A DNA stretch of 64,000 nucleotides, from positions 1 to 64,000 of the forward strand of contig NZ_JAPELL010000002.1 in NCBI RefSeq assembly GCF_026094475.1, written 5' to 3'. Below, one piece after another: positions 32,031-41,925 of the stretch. The stretch is from Homoserinimonas sedimenticola (GTDB lineage: Bacteria > Actinomycetota > Actinomycetes > Actinomycetales > Microbacteriaceae). Each line of letters starts with the position of its first letter. Position 1 is the stretch's first letter. The position numbers and the translations under genes are program-made. The notes under the pieces are model-generated. The model saw only the letters and a list, made by a program, of their open reading frames with translations. It did not search any database and was not told the origin of the DNA.

Positions 32031-35000
32031 TTAGCGGGCGGCGAGGGCCTTCTGGATGCGCTGCACCGAGACGGGTCCGCTCGTGCCGAGGTGCTGCGCG
32101 AAGAGGCTGATGCGCAGCTCCTCAAGCATCCACCGCACGCGCACGAGATGGGCTAGCTCCGGGTCGTCGACCAGTTCCCGCGTGAGAGGCAGGGCGCCGC
32201 CCGCCTTCGTGTAGAGCTCTGTCGCGCTCTGCACCTCCGACATCCAGACGCGGTCGCGCCCCAGATTCTCGGCGAGGCGCTCGACCCGATGCGTGATGCC
32301 CGCAAGGTAGAGCGGGACGCGGTGAAGGCGCTCGACGCCGGCGATTCCGATGAAGCCGGGGTGCACGAGCGCCTCCAGTTGGCTGCGGGCATCCGCGAGC
32401 GGCGCGATGAGGGCCATGCTTGTGGCGGCCTTGATCGCGCGTTCGGCATCGCGGGCCGCCGCGAGGGAGCGTGCCGCGAGAGAGACGGTCGTGAAGAGGC
32501 CGTCGACGATGCGGGCGGAGGCGCGGTCGCGGAGTGCCTCGAAGTCGGCACGCGTCCACGGGAGCGCTGCAGCATCCGTCGGGAAGCCGAGCACGTCGTC
32601 GAGCGTCGCCGCCATCGCGTCGTCGAAGAGCGCCCGCGTCGAGGGGTAGGGGCTCGCCCCAAGGCTCAGCTTCTCCGCTGCGGTGAGGTGCTCCTGCACG
32701 TAGGCGGTGGGGGCGGGGATCGCGAGCTGCAGCATCCGTCGCACACCGCGCCGGTGCTCGCGCAACTGCTCCGCGGGGGTGCTCATGAGACGGATGCCCA
32801 CGCTCGCGCCTTCGTCGACAAGGGCGGGGTAGCCGCGCACGACGTTGCCGGCAACCCTCGTATCGCGGATGCGTGGGAGTTCGTCAAAGTCCCACGCCGT
32901 GAGCCCGCCGCGCTCGATGCTCGGCTGCGGTGAAGCGGAGGAGGTGGGCGACCCCGGCTTTGCGGCAGCTGGCCTCGCGTGGGCCCGCGCGACGCTCTCG
33001 CGTGCCCGCTCGCGCAGCTTGGCCTGTAGGGCAGTGAGGTCCTTTGAGCGGGCGAGTTCGCGCCCGTGCTCGTTCACGACAGCGAATGTCACGAGCAGAT
33101 GCTCGGGCACACGGTCGAGCTCGAAGTCCTCGACGTCAACGGGCGTGTAGGTGCGGCGCTGGATCTCGCGGGCAATGTATTCCGTGAGCGGCATCTCCGT
33201 AGTGTCCAGATCGTCGGGGAGGCCCTCAAGGAGCTTGCGCGCCCAATCTCCCGCCGGCACGACGTTGCGCCGGATCGCCTTCGGCAGCGCCTTGATGAGG
33301 GCTGCGACGAGGTCGGCCCGCAGGCCGGGCACCTGCCAGTCGAAGCCCGCGGGGGAGAGTCGGGCGAGCAGCGCGAGCGGCACATGCACCGTGACGCCGT
33401 CATCCTTTGCGCCCGGCTCGAAACGGTAGGTGACTTTGAGGCGCTGGTCGCCCTGTCGCCACCACTTCGGGTAGTCCGCCTCAAGCAGTTCGGGCGCAGC
33501 ATCCGGCTCGTCGATCAGGTCCTCGCGCGTCATCGTGAGCAGCTCGGGGCTCTCGGGGCGGCTGCGCTTCCACCAGGCCTCGAAGTCGCGCTGGGTTGCG
33601 ACATCCGCGGGCAGCCGGCGGTCGTAGAACTCGAAGACGGCCTCGTCGTCGAGGAGGATGTCGCGGCGGCGGGTGCGCTCCTCGACCTCGGCGAGCTGCC
33701 TGCGCAGGGCGCGGTTGGCGCGATCGAACGCGGTCAGCCGCTTGTCGAGCCTCGTGACATCCCATTCGCCCTCGACGAGGGCGTGCCGGATGAAGAGTTC
33801 GCGGGCGAGGGCGGGGTCGATGCGCGAGAGCTGCACGCGGCGGCGGGCGACGATCGGCACACCGTAGAGGGTCACGCGCTCGTAGGCGACTGCAGCCCCC
33901 TGGCGCTTCTCCCAGTGGGGCTCGCCGTACTGGCGCTTGACGAGGTCACCCGCGAGGGGTTCGGCCCAGGCAAGGTCGACGGCGGCGTTCATGCGCGCGA
34001 AGAGGCGGCTCGTCTCGACAAGCTCGGCCGACATGATTTCGGCGGGCGGCTTCTTGGCGAGCGCCGAGCCGGGGAAGACGGAGAAGCGGACCTGGCGCGC
34101 CCCGAGGTAGTCACCCTTCTTGTTGCGAGGGCGATCGCGGTCCTTGCTCGCCTTGCCCTGGGGCGCGACGGTGTCGTCGCGGATGCCGAGCTGGCTCAGC
34201 AACCCGGCCATGAGGGAACGGTGGATGCCGCTGCCATCCGTGCTGGGGTCGCCAATCGTGAGGCCCAGCGGCTTCGCCATCCGCTCGAGCTGTCGGTAGA
34301 CATCCGCCCATTCCCGCACTCGCAGGTAGTTGAGGTACTCCGCCTTGCACAGGCGGCGGAACTGATTGCCGCTGAGGGCCTGCTCCTGCTCCTTGAGGTA
34401 GTTCCAGAGGTTCAGGAGGGTGAGGAAGTCGCTCGTCTTGTCGACGAAGCGCGCGTGCAGCTGGTCGGCCTGCGGGCGCTTGTCGAGGGGGCGCTCGCGG
34501 GGATCCTGGATGCTGAGCCCCGCGACGATCGCCATGACCTCCCGGGTGACTCCGTGTCGCTTCGACTCGATGACCATGCGCGCGAGTCGGGGGTCGATCG
34601 GCAGCTGCGAGAGCTGGCGACCGATCTTGGTGATCTCCTGCTTGCCGCCGGTTGCGCCGCCGCCGGCCCCGCCCGTCGAAACCGCGCCCAGCTCCCGCAG
34701 CAGGTCGAGGCCGTCCTTGATGCCGCGCGAGTCGGGCGGCTGCAGGAAGGGGAACTTCTCGATCGCGCCCAGCCCGAGCGAGATCATCTGCAGGATGACG
34801 GCCGCAAGATTGGTGCGCAGGATCTCCGGGTCGGTGAATTCGGGCCTTTTCTCGAAGTCCTCCTGCGAGTACAGGCGGATCGCGATGCCCTCGCTCGTGC
34901 GCCCCGAACGGCCCGAGCGCTGATTGGCGGATGCCTGCGAGATGGGCTCGATCGGCAGCCGCTGGATCTTCGCGCGCGCGCTGTAGCGGCTGATACGCGC

Positions 35001-35963
35001 CGTGCCGGCGTCGATCACGTACTTGATGCCGGGCACCGTGAGCGAGGTCTCGGCGACGTTGGTCGCGAGCACGATACGGCGACGGATGCCCGGGGTCGAG
35101 GTTCGCTGGAACACCCGGTGCTGGTCGGCCGCACTCAGCCGCCCGTAGAGCGGGAGGACCTCCACGCCGGGCAGGTTTCGCGCCCGGATCGCGTCCTCGG
35201 CATCCCGAATCTCGTTCTCGCCGCTGAGGAAGACGAGAATGTCGCCGCTGCCCTCGCGCCCGAGCTCGTCGATCGCGGAGTTGATACCGTCGAAGAGGTC
35301 GATGGGTTCGCCGACGGCGCTCGCCGGGACGTCGTCGTCGTCGACATCGTCGGTCGTAGCATCCGGAGCCAACGGTCGGTAGCGAATCTCGACGGGGTAG
35401 GTGCGCCCGCTGACCTCGACGATGGGGGCGGGCCCGGCGGGGGAGGCAAAGTGAGCGGCGAAGCGTTCCGGGTCGATCGTCGCCGAGGTGATGATGACCT
35501 TGAGGTCGGGCCGCTTGGGCAGCAACTGCTTGAGGTAGCCGAGAAGGAAGTCGATTGTGAGGCTGCGCTCGTGCGCCTCGTCGATGATGATGGCGTCGTA
35601 CTTGCGGAGCATCCGGTCGCGGTGGATCTCGTTCAGTAGGATGCCGTCGGTCATGAGCTTGATGCGCGTGCCCTTGGCGGTGCGGTCGGTGAAGCGCACC
35701 TGGTAGCCGACGAGGCCGCCGACCTCCTGCCCGAGCTCCTCCGCGATGCGTTCCGCGATCGTGCGGGCGGCGATACGACGGGGCTGTGTGTGGCCGATGG
35801 ACTCGTAGCCGAGCTCGAGCAGCATCTTGGGCAGCTGCGTTGTCTTACCCGAACCGGTCGCCCCCGCCACGATGACGACCTGATGGTCGCGGATGGCGGC
35901 CATGATGTCGTCGCGTCGCCCGCTGACGGGCAGGTCGGGGGGATAGGCGATGGCGGGGATCAT
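32031..35963 (-). CDS. hrpA: ATP-dependent RNA helicase HrpA
   Basis: 1310 residues, the usual HrpA length. DEAH-box core at the N-terminus: GATGSGKTTQLPKMLLELG, TQPRRIAARTIAERIAEE, DEAHERSL, ITSATIDPERFA, VLPLYGRLSA, VLATNVAETSLTVPG, QRSGRSGR; then the HA2/OB region and the long DUF3418 C-terminal domain. It unwinds RNA and is implicated in RNA processing and stalled-ribosome handling in other bacteria. The ATG at 35963 has GGAGGG upstream and a TAGGAT 9 nt away. Transcribed alone. Confidence 0.95.
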   Translation of the reverse strand: MIPAIAYPPDLPVSGRRDDIMAAIRDHQVVIVAGATGSGKTTQLPKMLLELGYESIGHTQPRRIAARTIAERIAEELGQEVGGLVGYQVRFTDRTAKGTRIKLMTDGILLNEIHRDRMLRKYDAIIIDEAHERSLTIDFLLGYLKQLLPKRPDLKVIITSATIDPERFAAHFASPAGPAPIVEVSGRTYPVEIRYRPLAPDATTDDVDDDDVPASAVGEPIDLFDGINSAIDELGREGSGDILVFLSGENEIRDAEDAIRARNLPGVEVLPLYGRLSAADQHRVFQRTSTPGIRRRIVLATNVAETSLTVPGIKYVIDAGTARISRYSARAKIQRLPIEPISQASANQRSGRSGRTSEGIAIRLYSQEDFEKRPEFTDPEILRTNLAAVILQMISLGLGAIEKFPFLQPPDSRGIKDGLDLLRELGAVSTGGAGGGATGGKQEITKIGRQLSQLPIDPRLARMVIESKRHGVTREVMAIVAGLSIQDPRERPLDKRPQADQLHARFVDKTSDFLTLLNLWNYLKEQEQALSGNQFRRLCKAEYLNYLRVREWADVYRQLERMAKPLGLTIGDPSTDGSGIHRSLMAGLLSQLGIRDDTVAPQGKASKDRDRPRNKKGDYLGARQVRFSVFPGSALAKKPPAEIMSAELVETSRLFARMNAAVDLAWAEPLAGDLVKRQYGEPHWEKRQGAAVAYERVTLYGVPIVARRRVQLSRIDPALARELFIRHALVEGEWDVTRLDKRLTAFDRANRALRRQLAEVEERTRRRDILLDDEAVFEFYDRRLPADVATQRDFEAWWKRSRPESPELLTMTREDLIDEPDAAPELLEADYPKWWRQGDQRLKVTYRFEPGAKDDGVTVHVPLALLARLSPAGFDWQVPGLRADLVAALIKALPKAIRRNVVPAGDWARKLLEGLPDDLDTTEMPLTEYIAREIQRRTYTPVDVEDFELDRVPEHLLVTFAVVNEHGRELARSKDLTALQAKLRERARESVARAHARPAAAKPGSPTSSASPQPSIERGGLTAWDFDELPRIRDTRVAGNVVRGYPALVDEGASVGIRLMSTPAEQLREHRRGVRRMLQLAIPAPTAYVQEHLTAAEKLSLGASPYPSTRALFDDAMAATLDDVLGFPTDAAALPWTRADFEALRDRASARIVDGLFTTVSLAARSLAAARDAERAIKAATSMALIAPLADARSQLEALVHPGFIGIAGVERLHRVPLYLAGITHRVERLAENLGRDRVWMSEVQSATELYTKAGGALPLTRELVDDPELAHLVRVRWMLEELRISLFAQHLGTSGPVSVQRIQKALAAR

Positions 35964-36017
35964 GAGCCCTCCATCCTACGTCGAGCCGGAGGGTGCGGGT
36001 CGGTGCGGACAAAGTGA

Positions 36018-36047
36018 TTGACTAGGCAAAGCACTTTGCAATACAAA
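36018..36047 (+). promoter_or_regulatory. Promoter with dyad operator for the ABC exporter operon
   Basis: TTGACT (36018-36023), 18 nt, TACAAA (36042-36047), 6 nt to the ATG. The spacer holds a perfect palindrome GCAAAG-CA-CTTTGC (36027-36040), and an outer CAAAGTG (36010-36016) also pairs with CACTTTG (36033-36039). The regulator encoded as second gene is the likely ligand. Confidence 0.65.
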
Positions 36048-36053
36048 GTAGAT

Positions 36054-36692
36054 ATGACGCACAGCGACGACGACACACCGCTCGACCCGGCAGAGATGCT
36101 CGCGCTGCTGGAGCGGCAGAAGCGGCAGGTGACACTCTCCTATGTCAGGCCGGTCGCATGGCTCTACTTCGTCTGGGGCTTCGCCTGGCTCCTGGGGTTC
36201 GTGCTGCTCTGGCTGGCGCGCGTCGTCGACTGGTTGCCACTGGGGGTCGCCGGCACAGCATTCGGCGTGCTGCTCATCGCCTCCATCGTGACCTCGGCGA
36301 TTGTCGGCACGCGCATCGGACGGGGTGTGCAGGGCGCCTCCAACTTCCAGGGAGCTGTCTACGGCATCTCCTGGAGCCTCTCGGGCGCGGCCTTCGCTGC
36401 CGTCGGCATGGGGCTCATTCACAACGGGCTCTCGCCCGAACTCGCCTCCCTCTACTTCCCCTCCGCCTACGCGCTCATGGCCGGGATCATGTACCTCGCG
36501 GGGGCTGCGCTCTGGGGCGAGCGAAGCCAGCTCGTGCTCGGAGTGCTGCTGCTGGTGGTGGGGTCGATCTCCCCCTTCTTCGGGTCGCCCGCCAACAATC
36601 TCGTCATGGCGGTCGGTGGCGGTGGCGGCTTCCTCGTCGGCGGCCTGTACTTCGTTCTCTTCATGCGGAGGGGGCAGCGCGGTGGAGCTTGA
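36054..36692 (+). CDS. Membrane protein, first gene of the ABC exporter operon
   Basis: 212 residues. A charged N-terminus of about 35 residues, then six predicted membrane helices in the remaining part, two of them glycine-rich (AVGGGGGFLVGGLYFVLF). No family is recognised with confidence. The ATG at 36054 lies 6 nt after TACAAA; the longer frame from 36018 would run through the promoter. The stop overlaps the next gene by 11 nt, so all four genes of the operon are coupled. It may be a sensor or accessory part of the regulator. Confidence 0.75.
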   Translation: MTHSDDDTPLDPAEMLALLERQKRQVTLSYVRPVAWLYFVWGFAWLLGFVLLWLARVVDWLPLGVAGTAFGVLLIASIVTSAIVGTRIGRGVQGASNFQGAVYGISWSLSGAAFAAVGMGLIHNGLSPELASLYFPSAYALMAGIMYLAGAALWGERSQLVLGVLLLVVGSISPFFGSPANNLVMAVGGGGGFLVGGLYFVLFMRRGQRGGA

Positions 36693-36975
36693 CCCGGTTA
36701 TCCATGCGGCCGCCCGCTTGCGCATCACCGCGACCCTCGCGACGTTGCCTACCGGCGACAGAATGTCGTTCCCGCGCTTGCAGGAGCTGCTCGATATGAC
36801 GGCGGGCAATCTGTCGACTCACCTCCGCAAGCTTGAGGAAGCGGAATACGTCGAGGTCACCAAAACCCACCAGGGCCGCATGCCTGTCACCTACCTAGCA
36901 CTGTCGAAGCGCGGCCGTCGCGCCTTCGAGGACTACACCGACGCCCTCCGAGATCTGTTGGGAGCATCCGAATGA
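36682..36975 (+). CDS. Winged helix-turn-helix transcriptional regulator (HTH_27/MarR-like)
   Basis: 97 residues. VIHAAARLRITATLATLPTG, then SFPRLQELLDMTAGNLSTHLRKLEEAEYVEVTK, then TYLALSKRGRRAFEDYTDALRDLL is the single-domain winged helix found next to ABC exporters in actinobacteria. GTG start within the end of the upstream gene; its stop overlaps the ABC ATPase start as ATGA. It very probably binds the GCAAAG-CA-CTTTGC dyad in the operon promoter. Confidence 0.9.
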   Translation: MELDPVIHAAARLRITATLATLPTGDRMSFPRLQELLDMTAGNLSTHLRKLEEAEYVEVTKTHQGRMPVTYLALSKRGRRAFEDYTDALRDLLGASE

Positions 36976-37874
36976 CCGCCCTCGCCCGCCTTGATCGCGT
37001 GACGCGTCGTTTCGGCGACGTCACGGCGCTCGACGACGTTTCGCTCGCAATCGAGCCTGGCCGCATCGTCGGCCTCCTGGGCCCCAACGGCGCAGGCAAG
37101 AGCACTCTCCTCTCGCTGCTCCAGGGCCTGCGCCGACCGACGAGTGGTTCGGTTGAGCTGCTCGGCGGTGACCCGTCGGACTACAGGAACCGGCGGATGC
37201 TCGGCAGCACGCCCCAGGAGACGGCCCTGCCGCCCACCCTGCGCGTGGGGGAGGTGATCGATTTTGTGGCCTCTCATTTCGAGGATCCCGTGCCGAAGGG
37301 GGAGCTCGCGGAGGAGTTCGGTTTCACCGAGTTGCTTCGCCGCCAGACGGGCTCGCTCTCAGGCGGGCAGAAGCGCCGGGTGAGTGTCGCACTCGCTTTC
37401 GTCGCGCGCCCTCGGCTGGTGCTGCTCGATGAGCCGACGACGGGGCTTGATGTCGACGCCCGCCGCACCCTGTGGGATGCGGTCCGCCGTCAGCATGATG
37501 GGGGTGCCACGGTCGTGGTCACGAGCCACTACCTGGAGGAGATCGAGGCTCTCGCCGAGCGCGTCGTTGTGATCGGGGAGGGCCGTGTGCTCGCCGACGA
37601 CGATCTCGCTGCCGTGCTCGACCGTGTGGGGCTGCGGATGCTGCGGCTCTCGACCCCGCGACCGGAGGCCGTCGCGGCGCTCGCGGGCGTGGTGGAGTCC
37701 CGCGATGCGGGCGACGGCTCGCACACCTTTTTCGTGCGGGACGCCGACGCGGCGGTCGTCGAGCTGGTGCGCGCAGGCATCCCCTTCTCGGGCTTGGCGG
37801 TGCGCGGCGCGACGCTCGAGGAGGCGTTCCTCGCTCTCACCTCTCATCCTTCGACCCTGGAGTCTGCATCATGA
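36972..37874 (+). CDS. ABC transporter ATP-binding protein (DrrA-type exporter)
   Basis: 300 residues. Walker A GLLGPNGAGKSTLLSLL, Q-loop TPQETALPP, signature LSGGQKRRVSVAL, Walker B LVLLDEPTTGLD, H-loop VVTSHYLEEIEAL. The ~90-residue C-terminal extension is typical of drug or multi-subunit lipid exporters of the DrrA/CcmA group. Works with the permease encoded next, with which it overlaps by 4 nt. Confidence 0.95.
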   Translation: MTALARLDRVTRRFGDVTALDDVSLAIEPGRIVGLLGPNGAGKSTLLSLLQGLRRPTSGSVELLGGDPSDYRNRRMLGSTPQETALPPTLRVGEVIDFVASHFEDPVPKGELAEEFGFTELLRRQTGSLSGGQKRRVSVALAFVARPRLVLLDEPTTGLDVDARRTLWDAVRRQHDGGATVVVTSHYLEEIEALAERVVVIGEGRVLADDDLAAVLDRVGLRMLRLSTPRPEAVAALAGVVESRDAGDGSHTFFVRDADAAVVELVRAGIPFSGLAVRGATLEEAFLALTSHPSTLESAS

Positions 37875-38623
37875 CCGTCATCCGGCTCGCCGGCATACAC
37901 GCCAAGTACGCGCTTCTGGAGACGATGCGGGTGCCGATCGCCGTGATCGGTTCGCTCGTCTTTCCCGCCCTGGCCCTCTTGTTCTTCGTGGTGCCGCAGG
38001 AGGTTGTGGCCGCGGACCCCTTCTTTGCGACCCAGGCGGTCATCTCGCTCTCGGTCTTCGCGGTCATGTCGAACTCGCTCTTCAGTTTCGGCCTGACGAT
38101 CTCGGAGGACCGGGAGAAGCCGTGGGACCCGTACCTGCGGACCCTCCCCGTCCCTGGCATGGCGCGCGTGCTCTCGCACGTCTTCTCGATCGGCCTGATG
38201 GGTCTCGTGGCAATTGTGCCGGTGATCATCATCGGCGGTCTGTTCACGGCAGCCGAAGCATCCGTGGGCCGGATACTTTTCGGGCTCCTCGCGCTCGCGG
38301 TGTCGGCCCTGCCGTTCATGCTGATCGGCGTGTGTGTGGGCTATTCGATGCCATCGAAGGCGGCTATCGCGGTGGTGCAGATCGTCATGTTCGGCTTTGC
38401 GTTTGCTGGCGGGCTCTTCCTGCCGCCCATGATGTTCGCGCCGTGGCTCAACACGCTTTCGACGTTCTTCCCGTCGCGGCAGGCGCGCGAGCTGGTGATC
38501 TGGGCGGTGCAGGGTGGGGAGTTGGCGCCGTGGGTGTGGTTGGGCATCCTCGGCTGGATCGCCGTGACGCTCGTGCTTGCGCTGGTGTTGTTCCGACGGG
38601 ATGAGGGGCGTCGCTTCCGCTGA
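37871..38623 (+). CDS. ABC-2 type transporter permease
   Basis: 250 residues with six membrane helices, of the ABC-2 type: GLTISEDREKPWDPYLRTLPVPGMARVLSHV is the cytoplasmic coupling segment and LFLPPMMFAPWLNTLSTFFPSRQARELV the conserved PP-containing segment before the last helices. Forms the exporter with the preceding ATPase. The exported compound is unknown; self-resistance to antibiotics or lipid export are usual roles. Confidence 0.92.
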   Translation: MTVIRLAGIHAKYALLETMRVPIAVIGSLVFPALALLFFVVPQEVVAADPFFATQAVISLSVFAVMSNSLFSFGLTISEDREKPWDPYLRTLPVPGMARVLSHVFSIGLMGLVAIVPVIIIGGLFTAAEASVGRILFGLLALAVSALPFMLIGVCVGYSMPSKAAIAVVQIVMFGFAFAGGLFLPPMMFAPWLNTLSTFFPSRQARELVIWAVQGGELAPWVWLGILGWIAVTLVLALVLFRRDEGRRFR

Positions 38624-38657
38624 TGCTCAGAGTGTGGAGTCGGATGTCGCGAGACGG

Positions 38658-38699
38658 GTGGGAAGTGCGACCCGGCTACAACTAACGCCGGGTTCCCAC
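38658..38699 (+). terminator. Hairpin after the ABC operon
   Basis: Inner stem ACCCGGC/GCCGGGT (38670-38676 with 38687-38693) extended by GTGGGAA/TTCCCAC (38658-38664 with 38693-38699) across a 5-nt bulge. Lacks a T tract. Confidence 0.5.
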
Positions 38700-38711
38700 A
38701 GCTCCGACACC

Positions 38712-38727
38712 CCTGTGTATACATAGG
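38712..38727. promoter_or_regulatory. Palindromic operator upstream of the GntR-prp operon
   Basis: CCTGTGTATACATAGG, centred on TGTATACA, is of the GT-N-AC dyad form bound by GntR/FadR-family repressors. It lies about 94 nt before the regulator start, suggesting autoregulation. Confidence 0.5.
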
Positions 38728-38820
38728 CCGCTGTGAACGGCCAAATCTCTCGCTTCTCGTTGCGAAGCGCCGATCTTCTGCATACAGTGGCGCTTGGCGG
38801 CTTTGGGAACGGAGGAGTGG

Positions 38821-39495
38821 GTGCGAGCATCCGATCGGGCCTATTCGACCCTCCGAAGCGAGATCGTCGAATGGATGCTCCCTCCCGGAACCGTGCTCGG
38901 CGAAGTCGAGCAGGCCGAGCGCCTCGGGGTCAGTCGCACGCCCCTCCGTGAAGCCCTCTCCCGGCTCGTCGCCGACGGGCTCGTTGCGCCGCAAGCCGGC
39001 CGCGGCCTCGTCGTGACCGACATCTCGATCGACAACATTCGCGAGCTCTTCGAAGTGCGCCGAGCCCTCGAAGAACAGGCGGCCCGCCTCGCCGCAGAGC
39101 GAGCCGATCGCGCGCTCTTCGCCACCCTCGAGGAGGAGTTCCACGCCGCCCCTGCGCTCCTCACCGGCGATGACCCTAAGCGACGCGACTACTACGACCT
39201 CGTCGCCCGCTTCGATGACGCCATCGACGCATCCGTCGCCAACCCCTACCTCGTGACCGCCCTCCGCTCCCTGCGCACACACCTTGTGCGCATTCGCAGG
39301 TTGTCGCGCGACGATGCCGAAAGACTTCGAGCCGCGGCATCCGAACACCTCCTGATCGTGCATGCGATCCGCCTCGGGGACCCCGACCTCGCCGCCCACG
39401 CCACCCACGTCCACCTCCACCATGCGCTCACCAGCGCGCTCGCCTCCGCCCGAGGCGTGCTCCGACCTGCAGAAGCCGAAAGGATCGCCCCGTGA
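38821..39495 (+). CDS. GntR-family (FCD) transcriptional regulator of the methylcitrate operon
   Basis: 224 residues. N-terminal winged helix [50 protein letters not shown], typical of FadR-group GntR proteins; all-helical FCD domain with metal-binding His positions ([20 protein letters not shown]). GTG 38821 has GGAGGAG just upstream; a longer frame from 38794 lacks one. It overlaps prpD by 4 nt, so it most likely senses a methylcitrate-cycle intermediate or propionyl compound. Confidence 0.88.
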   Translation: MRASDRAYSTLRSEIVEWMLPPGTVLGEVEQAERLGVSRTPLREALSRLVADGLVAPQAGRGLVVTDISIDNIRELFEVRRALEEQAARLAAERADRALFATLEEEFHAAPALLTGDDPKRRDYYDLVARFDDAIDASVANPYLVTALRSLRTHLVRIRRLSRDDAERLRAAASEHLLIVHAIRLGDPDLAAHATHVHLHHALTSALASARGVLRPAEAERIAP

Positions 39496-40991
39496 AGAAT
39501 CACGCCGTACGCGTTCACCCCAGCTCCGACGTGCTGGCGCGAGAAGACCAGCTCGCCTGGAAGCTCGCCGAGGTCGCTGCCGAGCGCATCGACGTCACCC
39601 CTGAGGTCACTGACATGGTCATCAACCGCGTCATCGACAACGCCGCCGTCGCCGCCGCCAGCCTCACCCGGGCACCCGTCGTCTCCGCTCGCGAACAGGC
39701 CGAACGGCACGGTCGCGTCGAGCCCGGCTCGACCGTGTTCGGCACGACGACGCGGGTCAGCCCCGAGTGGGCAGCATGGGCCAACGGAGTCGCCGTTCGC
39801 GAACTCGACTACCATGACACCTTCCTCGCCGCCGACTACTCCCACCCCGGTGACAACATCCCGGCGATCCTCGCCGTCGCCCAGCACACCCGCCGGAACG
39901 GCGGCGACCTGCTCCGCGGCATCGTGACCGGCTACGAGATCCAGATCGACCTCGTCAAGGCCATCAGCCTGCACCGACACAAGATCGACCACGTCGCCCA
40001 CCTGGGACCAAGCGCCGCCGCCGGCATCGGCACCCTGCTCGGACTCGACACGGAAACGATCTTCCAAGCGATCGGGCAGGCCCTCCACACCACGACGGCC
40101 ACCCGGCAGTCCCGCAAGGGCGAAATCTCCACCTGGAAAGCCCACGCCCCCGCCTTCGCGGGCAAGATGGCCGTCGAAGCCGTCGACCGGGCGATGCGCG
40201 GCCAGACCAGCCCCACCCCCATCTACGAGGGCGAGGATGGCGTCATCGCCTGGCTGCTCGACGGCCCTGACGCACGGTACGAGGTGCCCCTCCCCGAGCG
40301 TGGAGAGGTGCGCCGCGCCATCCTCGACAGCTACACCAAGGAGCACTCGGCCGAGTACCAGGCGCAGGCGTGGATCGACCTCGCCCGCAAGCTCGGCACC
40401 GAGCATCCGGAACTTCGCGACCCCCACAACGTCGCCGCCGTCGTGCTCCACACCTCCCACCACACGCACTACGTGATCGGCTCGGGCGCGGGCGACCCGC
40501 AGAAGTACGACCCCAACGCGAGCCGCGAAACGCTCGACCACTCGATCCCGTACATCTTCACCGTCGCCCTGCAGGACGGCCGCTGGCACCACGTCGACTC
40601 CTACGCACCCGAGCGGGCCCGGCGTGCCGACACGGTCGCACTTTGGAAGAAGGTGACAACCCTCGAAGATGCCGAGTGGACGCGCCGCTACCACTCGAAC
40701 GACATCGCCGAGAAGGCCTTCGGCGGCCGCGTCGAGATCGAACTCACGGATGGCACGCGCATCGTCGACGAGATCGCCGTCGCCGACGCACACCCGCTCG
40801 GCGCCCGGCCCTTCGCGCGCGAGCAGTACGTGGGGAAGTTCCGCGCGCTCGCTGACGGCGTGCTCGCGCCGGAAGAGATCGAACGCTTCCTCGAGGTCGC
40901 CCAGCGGCTGCCCGAACTCACCGCCGATGAACTCTGCGGGCTCACGATCGACGCGGAACTCCCGCGCGCCACCACGACAGGGATCTTCTGA
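39492..40991 (+). CDS. prpD: 2-methylcitrate dehydratase (MmgE/PrpD family)
   Basis: 499 residues. [28 protein letters not shown] is the conserved PrpD block (LDxxD, SHPGD), followed by [24 protein letters not shown] and HATNAR-like [16 protein letters not shown]. It dehydrates 2-methylcitrate to 2-methylaconitate in propionate breakdown. GTG start overlaps the regulator stop; stop overlaps prpB by one nt. The lyase and synthase genes follow in order. Confidence 0.93.
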   Translation: MKNHAVRVHPSSDVLAREDQLAWKLAEVAAERIDVTPEVTDMVINRVIDNAAVAAASLTRAPVVSAREQAERHGRVEPGSTVFGTTTRVSPEWAAWANGVAVRELDYHDTFLAADYSHPGDNIPAILAVAQHTRRNGGDLLRGIVTGYEIQIDLVKAISLHRHKIDHVAHLGPSAAAGIGTLLGLDTETIFQAIGQALHTTTATRQSRKGEISTWKAHAPAFAGKMAVEAVDRAMRGQTSPTPIYEGEDGVIAWLLDGPDARYEVPLPERGEVRRAILDSYTKEHSAEYQAQAWIDLARKLGTEHPELRDPHNVAAVVLHTSHHTHYVIGSGAGDPQKYDPNASRETLDHSIPYIFTVALQDGRWHHVDSYAPERARRADTVALWKKVTTLEDAEWTRRYHSNDIAEKAFGGRVEIELTDGTRIVDEIAVADAHPLGARPFAREQYVGKFRALADGVLAPEEIERFLEVAQRLPELTADELCGLTIDAELPRATTTGIF

Positions 40992-41896
40992 TGCTGTACT
41001 CCACCACGACCCCCGCCGATAAGCGGAGCGGGCTGCGCAAGCGCCTCGCCACAGGGGAGCTTCTGCGATTCCCCGGTTCCTTCACGCCGCTGAGCACGCG
41101 GCTCATCCAGGAGAAGGGCTTCGAGGGCGTCTACATCTCCGGCGCCGTCCTCAGCAATGAGCTCGGGCTGCCCGATATCGGCCTCACGACGCTCAGCGAG
41201 GTCGCACAACGCGCGGGCCAGATCAGCCGGATGACCGACCTGCCCACCCTCGTCGATGTCGACACGGGCTTCGGCGAGCCCATGAACGTGGCCCGCACCA
41301 TCCACGAGCTCGAGGATGCCGGCGTCGCGGGCGTGCACATTGAGGACCAGGTCAACCCCAAGCGCTGCGGGCACCTTGACGGCAAAGCCGTTGTCGACGA
41401 AGAGACGGCGCTCAAACGCATCCGTGCCGCCGTGAGCGCCCGCCGTGACCCCAACCTGCTCATCATGGCGCGCACCGACATCCGCGGCGTCGCCGGGTTG
41501 CCGGCCGCGATCGACCGTGCGAAGGCGCTCGTGGATGCCGGTGCCGACGCGATCTTCCCCGAGGCGATGGCCGACCTCTCCGAGTTCGAGGCGGTGCGCG
41601 CGGCGGTCGACGTGCCGATCCTCGCCAACATGACCGAGTTCGGCAAGAGCGCGCTCTTCACGACCGAGCAGCTGCGGGATGTCGGCGTCAACATCGTCAT
41701 CTACCCCGTCACGCTGCTGCGCGCCGCCATGGGGGCCGCCGAGCGCGTGCTCGACACGCTTCTCGCGGAGGGCACTCAGGAGGCGGCGGTCCCCGACATG
41801 CTCACGCGGGCCCGGCTCTACGAGCTCGTCGACTACGCCGGCTACAACTCCTTCGACGAAGGGGTGTTCAACTTCACCGTGCCCGGGCGACACTGA
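40991..41896 (+). CDS. prpB: Methylisocitrate lyase
   Basis: 301 residues of the isocitrate lyase/PEP mutase family. VDVDTGFGEPMNVARTI and GVHIEDQVNPKRCGHLDGK contain the Mg-binding acids and the catalytic KRCGH cysteine. It splits methylisocitrate to pyruvate and succinate. Lies between prpD and prpC. Confidence 0.95.
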   Translation: MLYSTTTPADKRSGLRKRLATGELLRFPGSFTPLSTRLIQEKGFEGVYISGAVLSNELGLPDIGLTTLSEVAQRAGQISRMTDLPTLVDVDTGFGEPMNVARTIHELEDAGVAGVHIEDQVNPKRCGHLDGKAVVDEETALKRIRAAVSARRDPNLLIMARTDIRGVAGLPAAIDRAKALVDAGADAIFPEAMADLSEFEAVRAAVDVPILANMTEFGKSALFTTEQLRDVGVNIVIYPVTLLRAAMGAAERVLDTLLAEGTQEAAVPDMLTRARLYELVDYAGYNSFDEGVFNFTVPGRH

Positions 41897-41925
41897 GACG
41901 GGCATCCGCGACTAGAAGGAGCGTC

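Noticed and set aside
33066-35639. 857-codon open frame on the plus strand opposite hrpA
   Set aside because: Antisense of HrpA with biased, motif-free composition.
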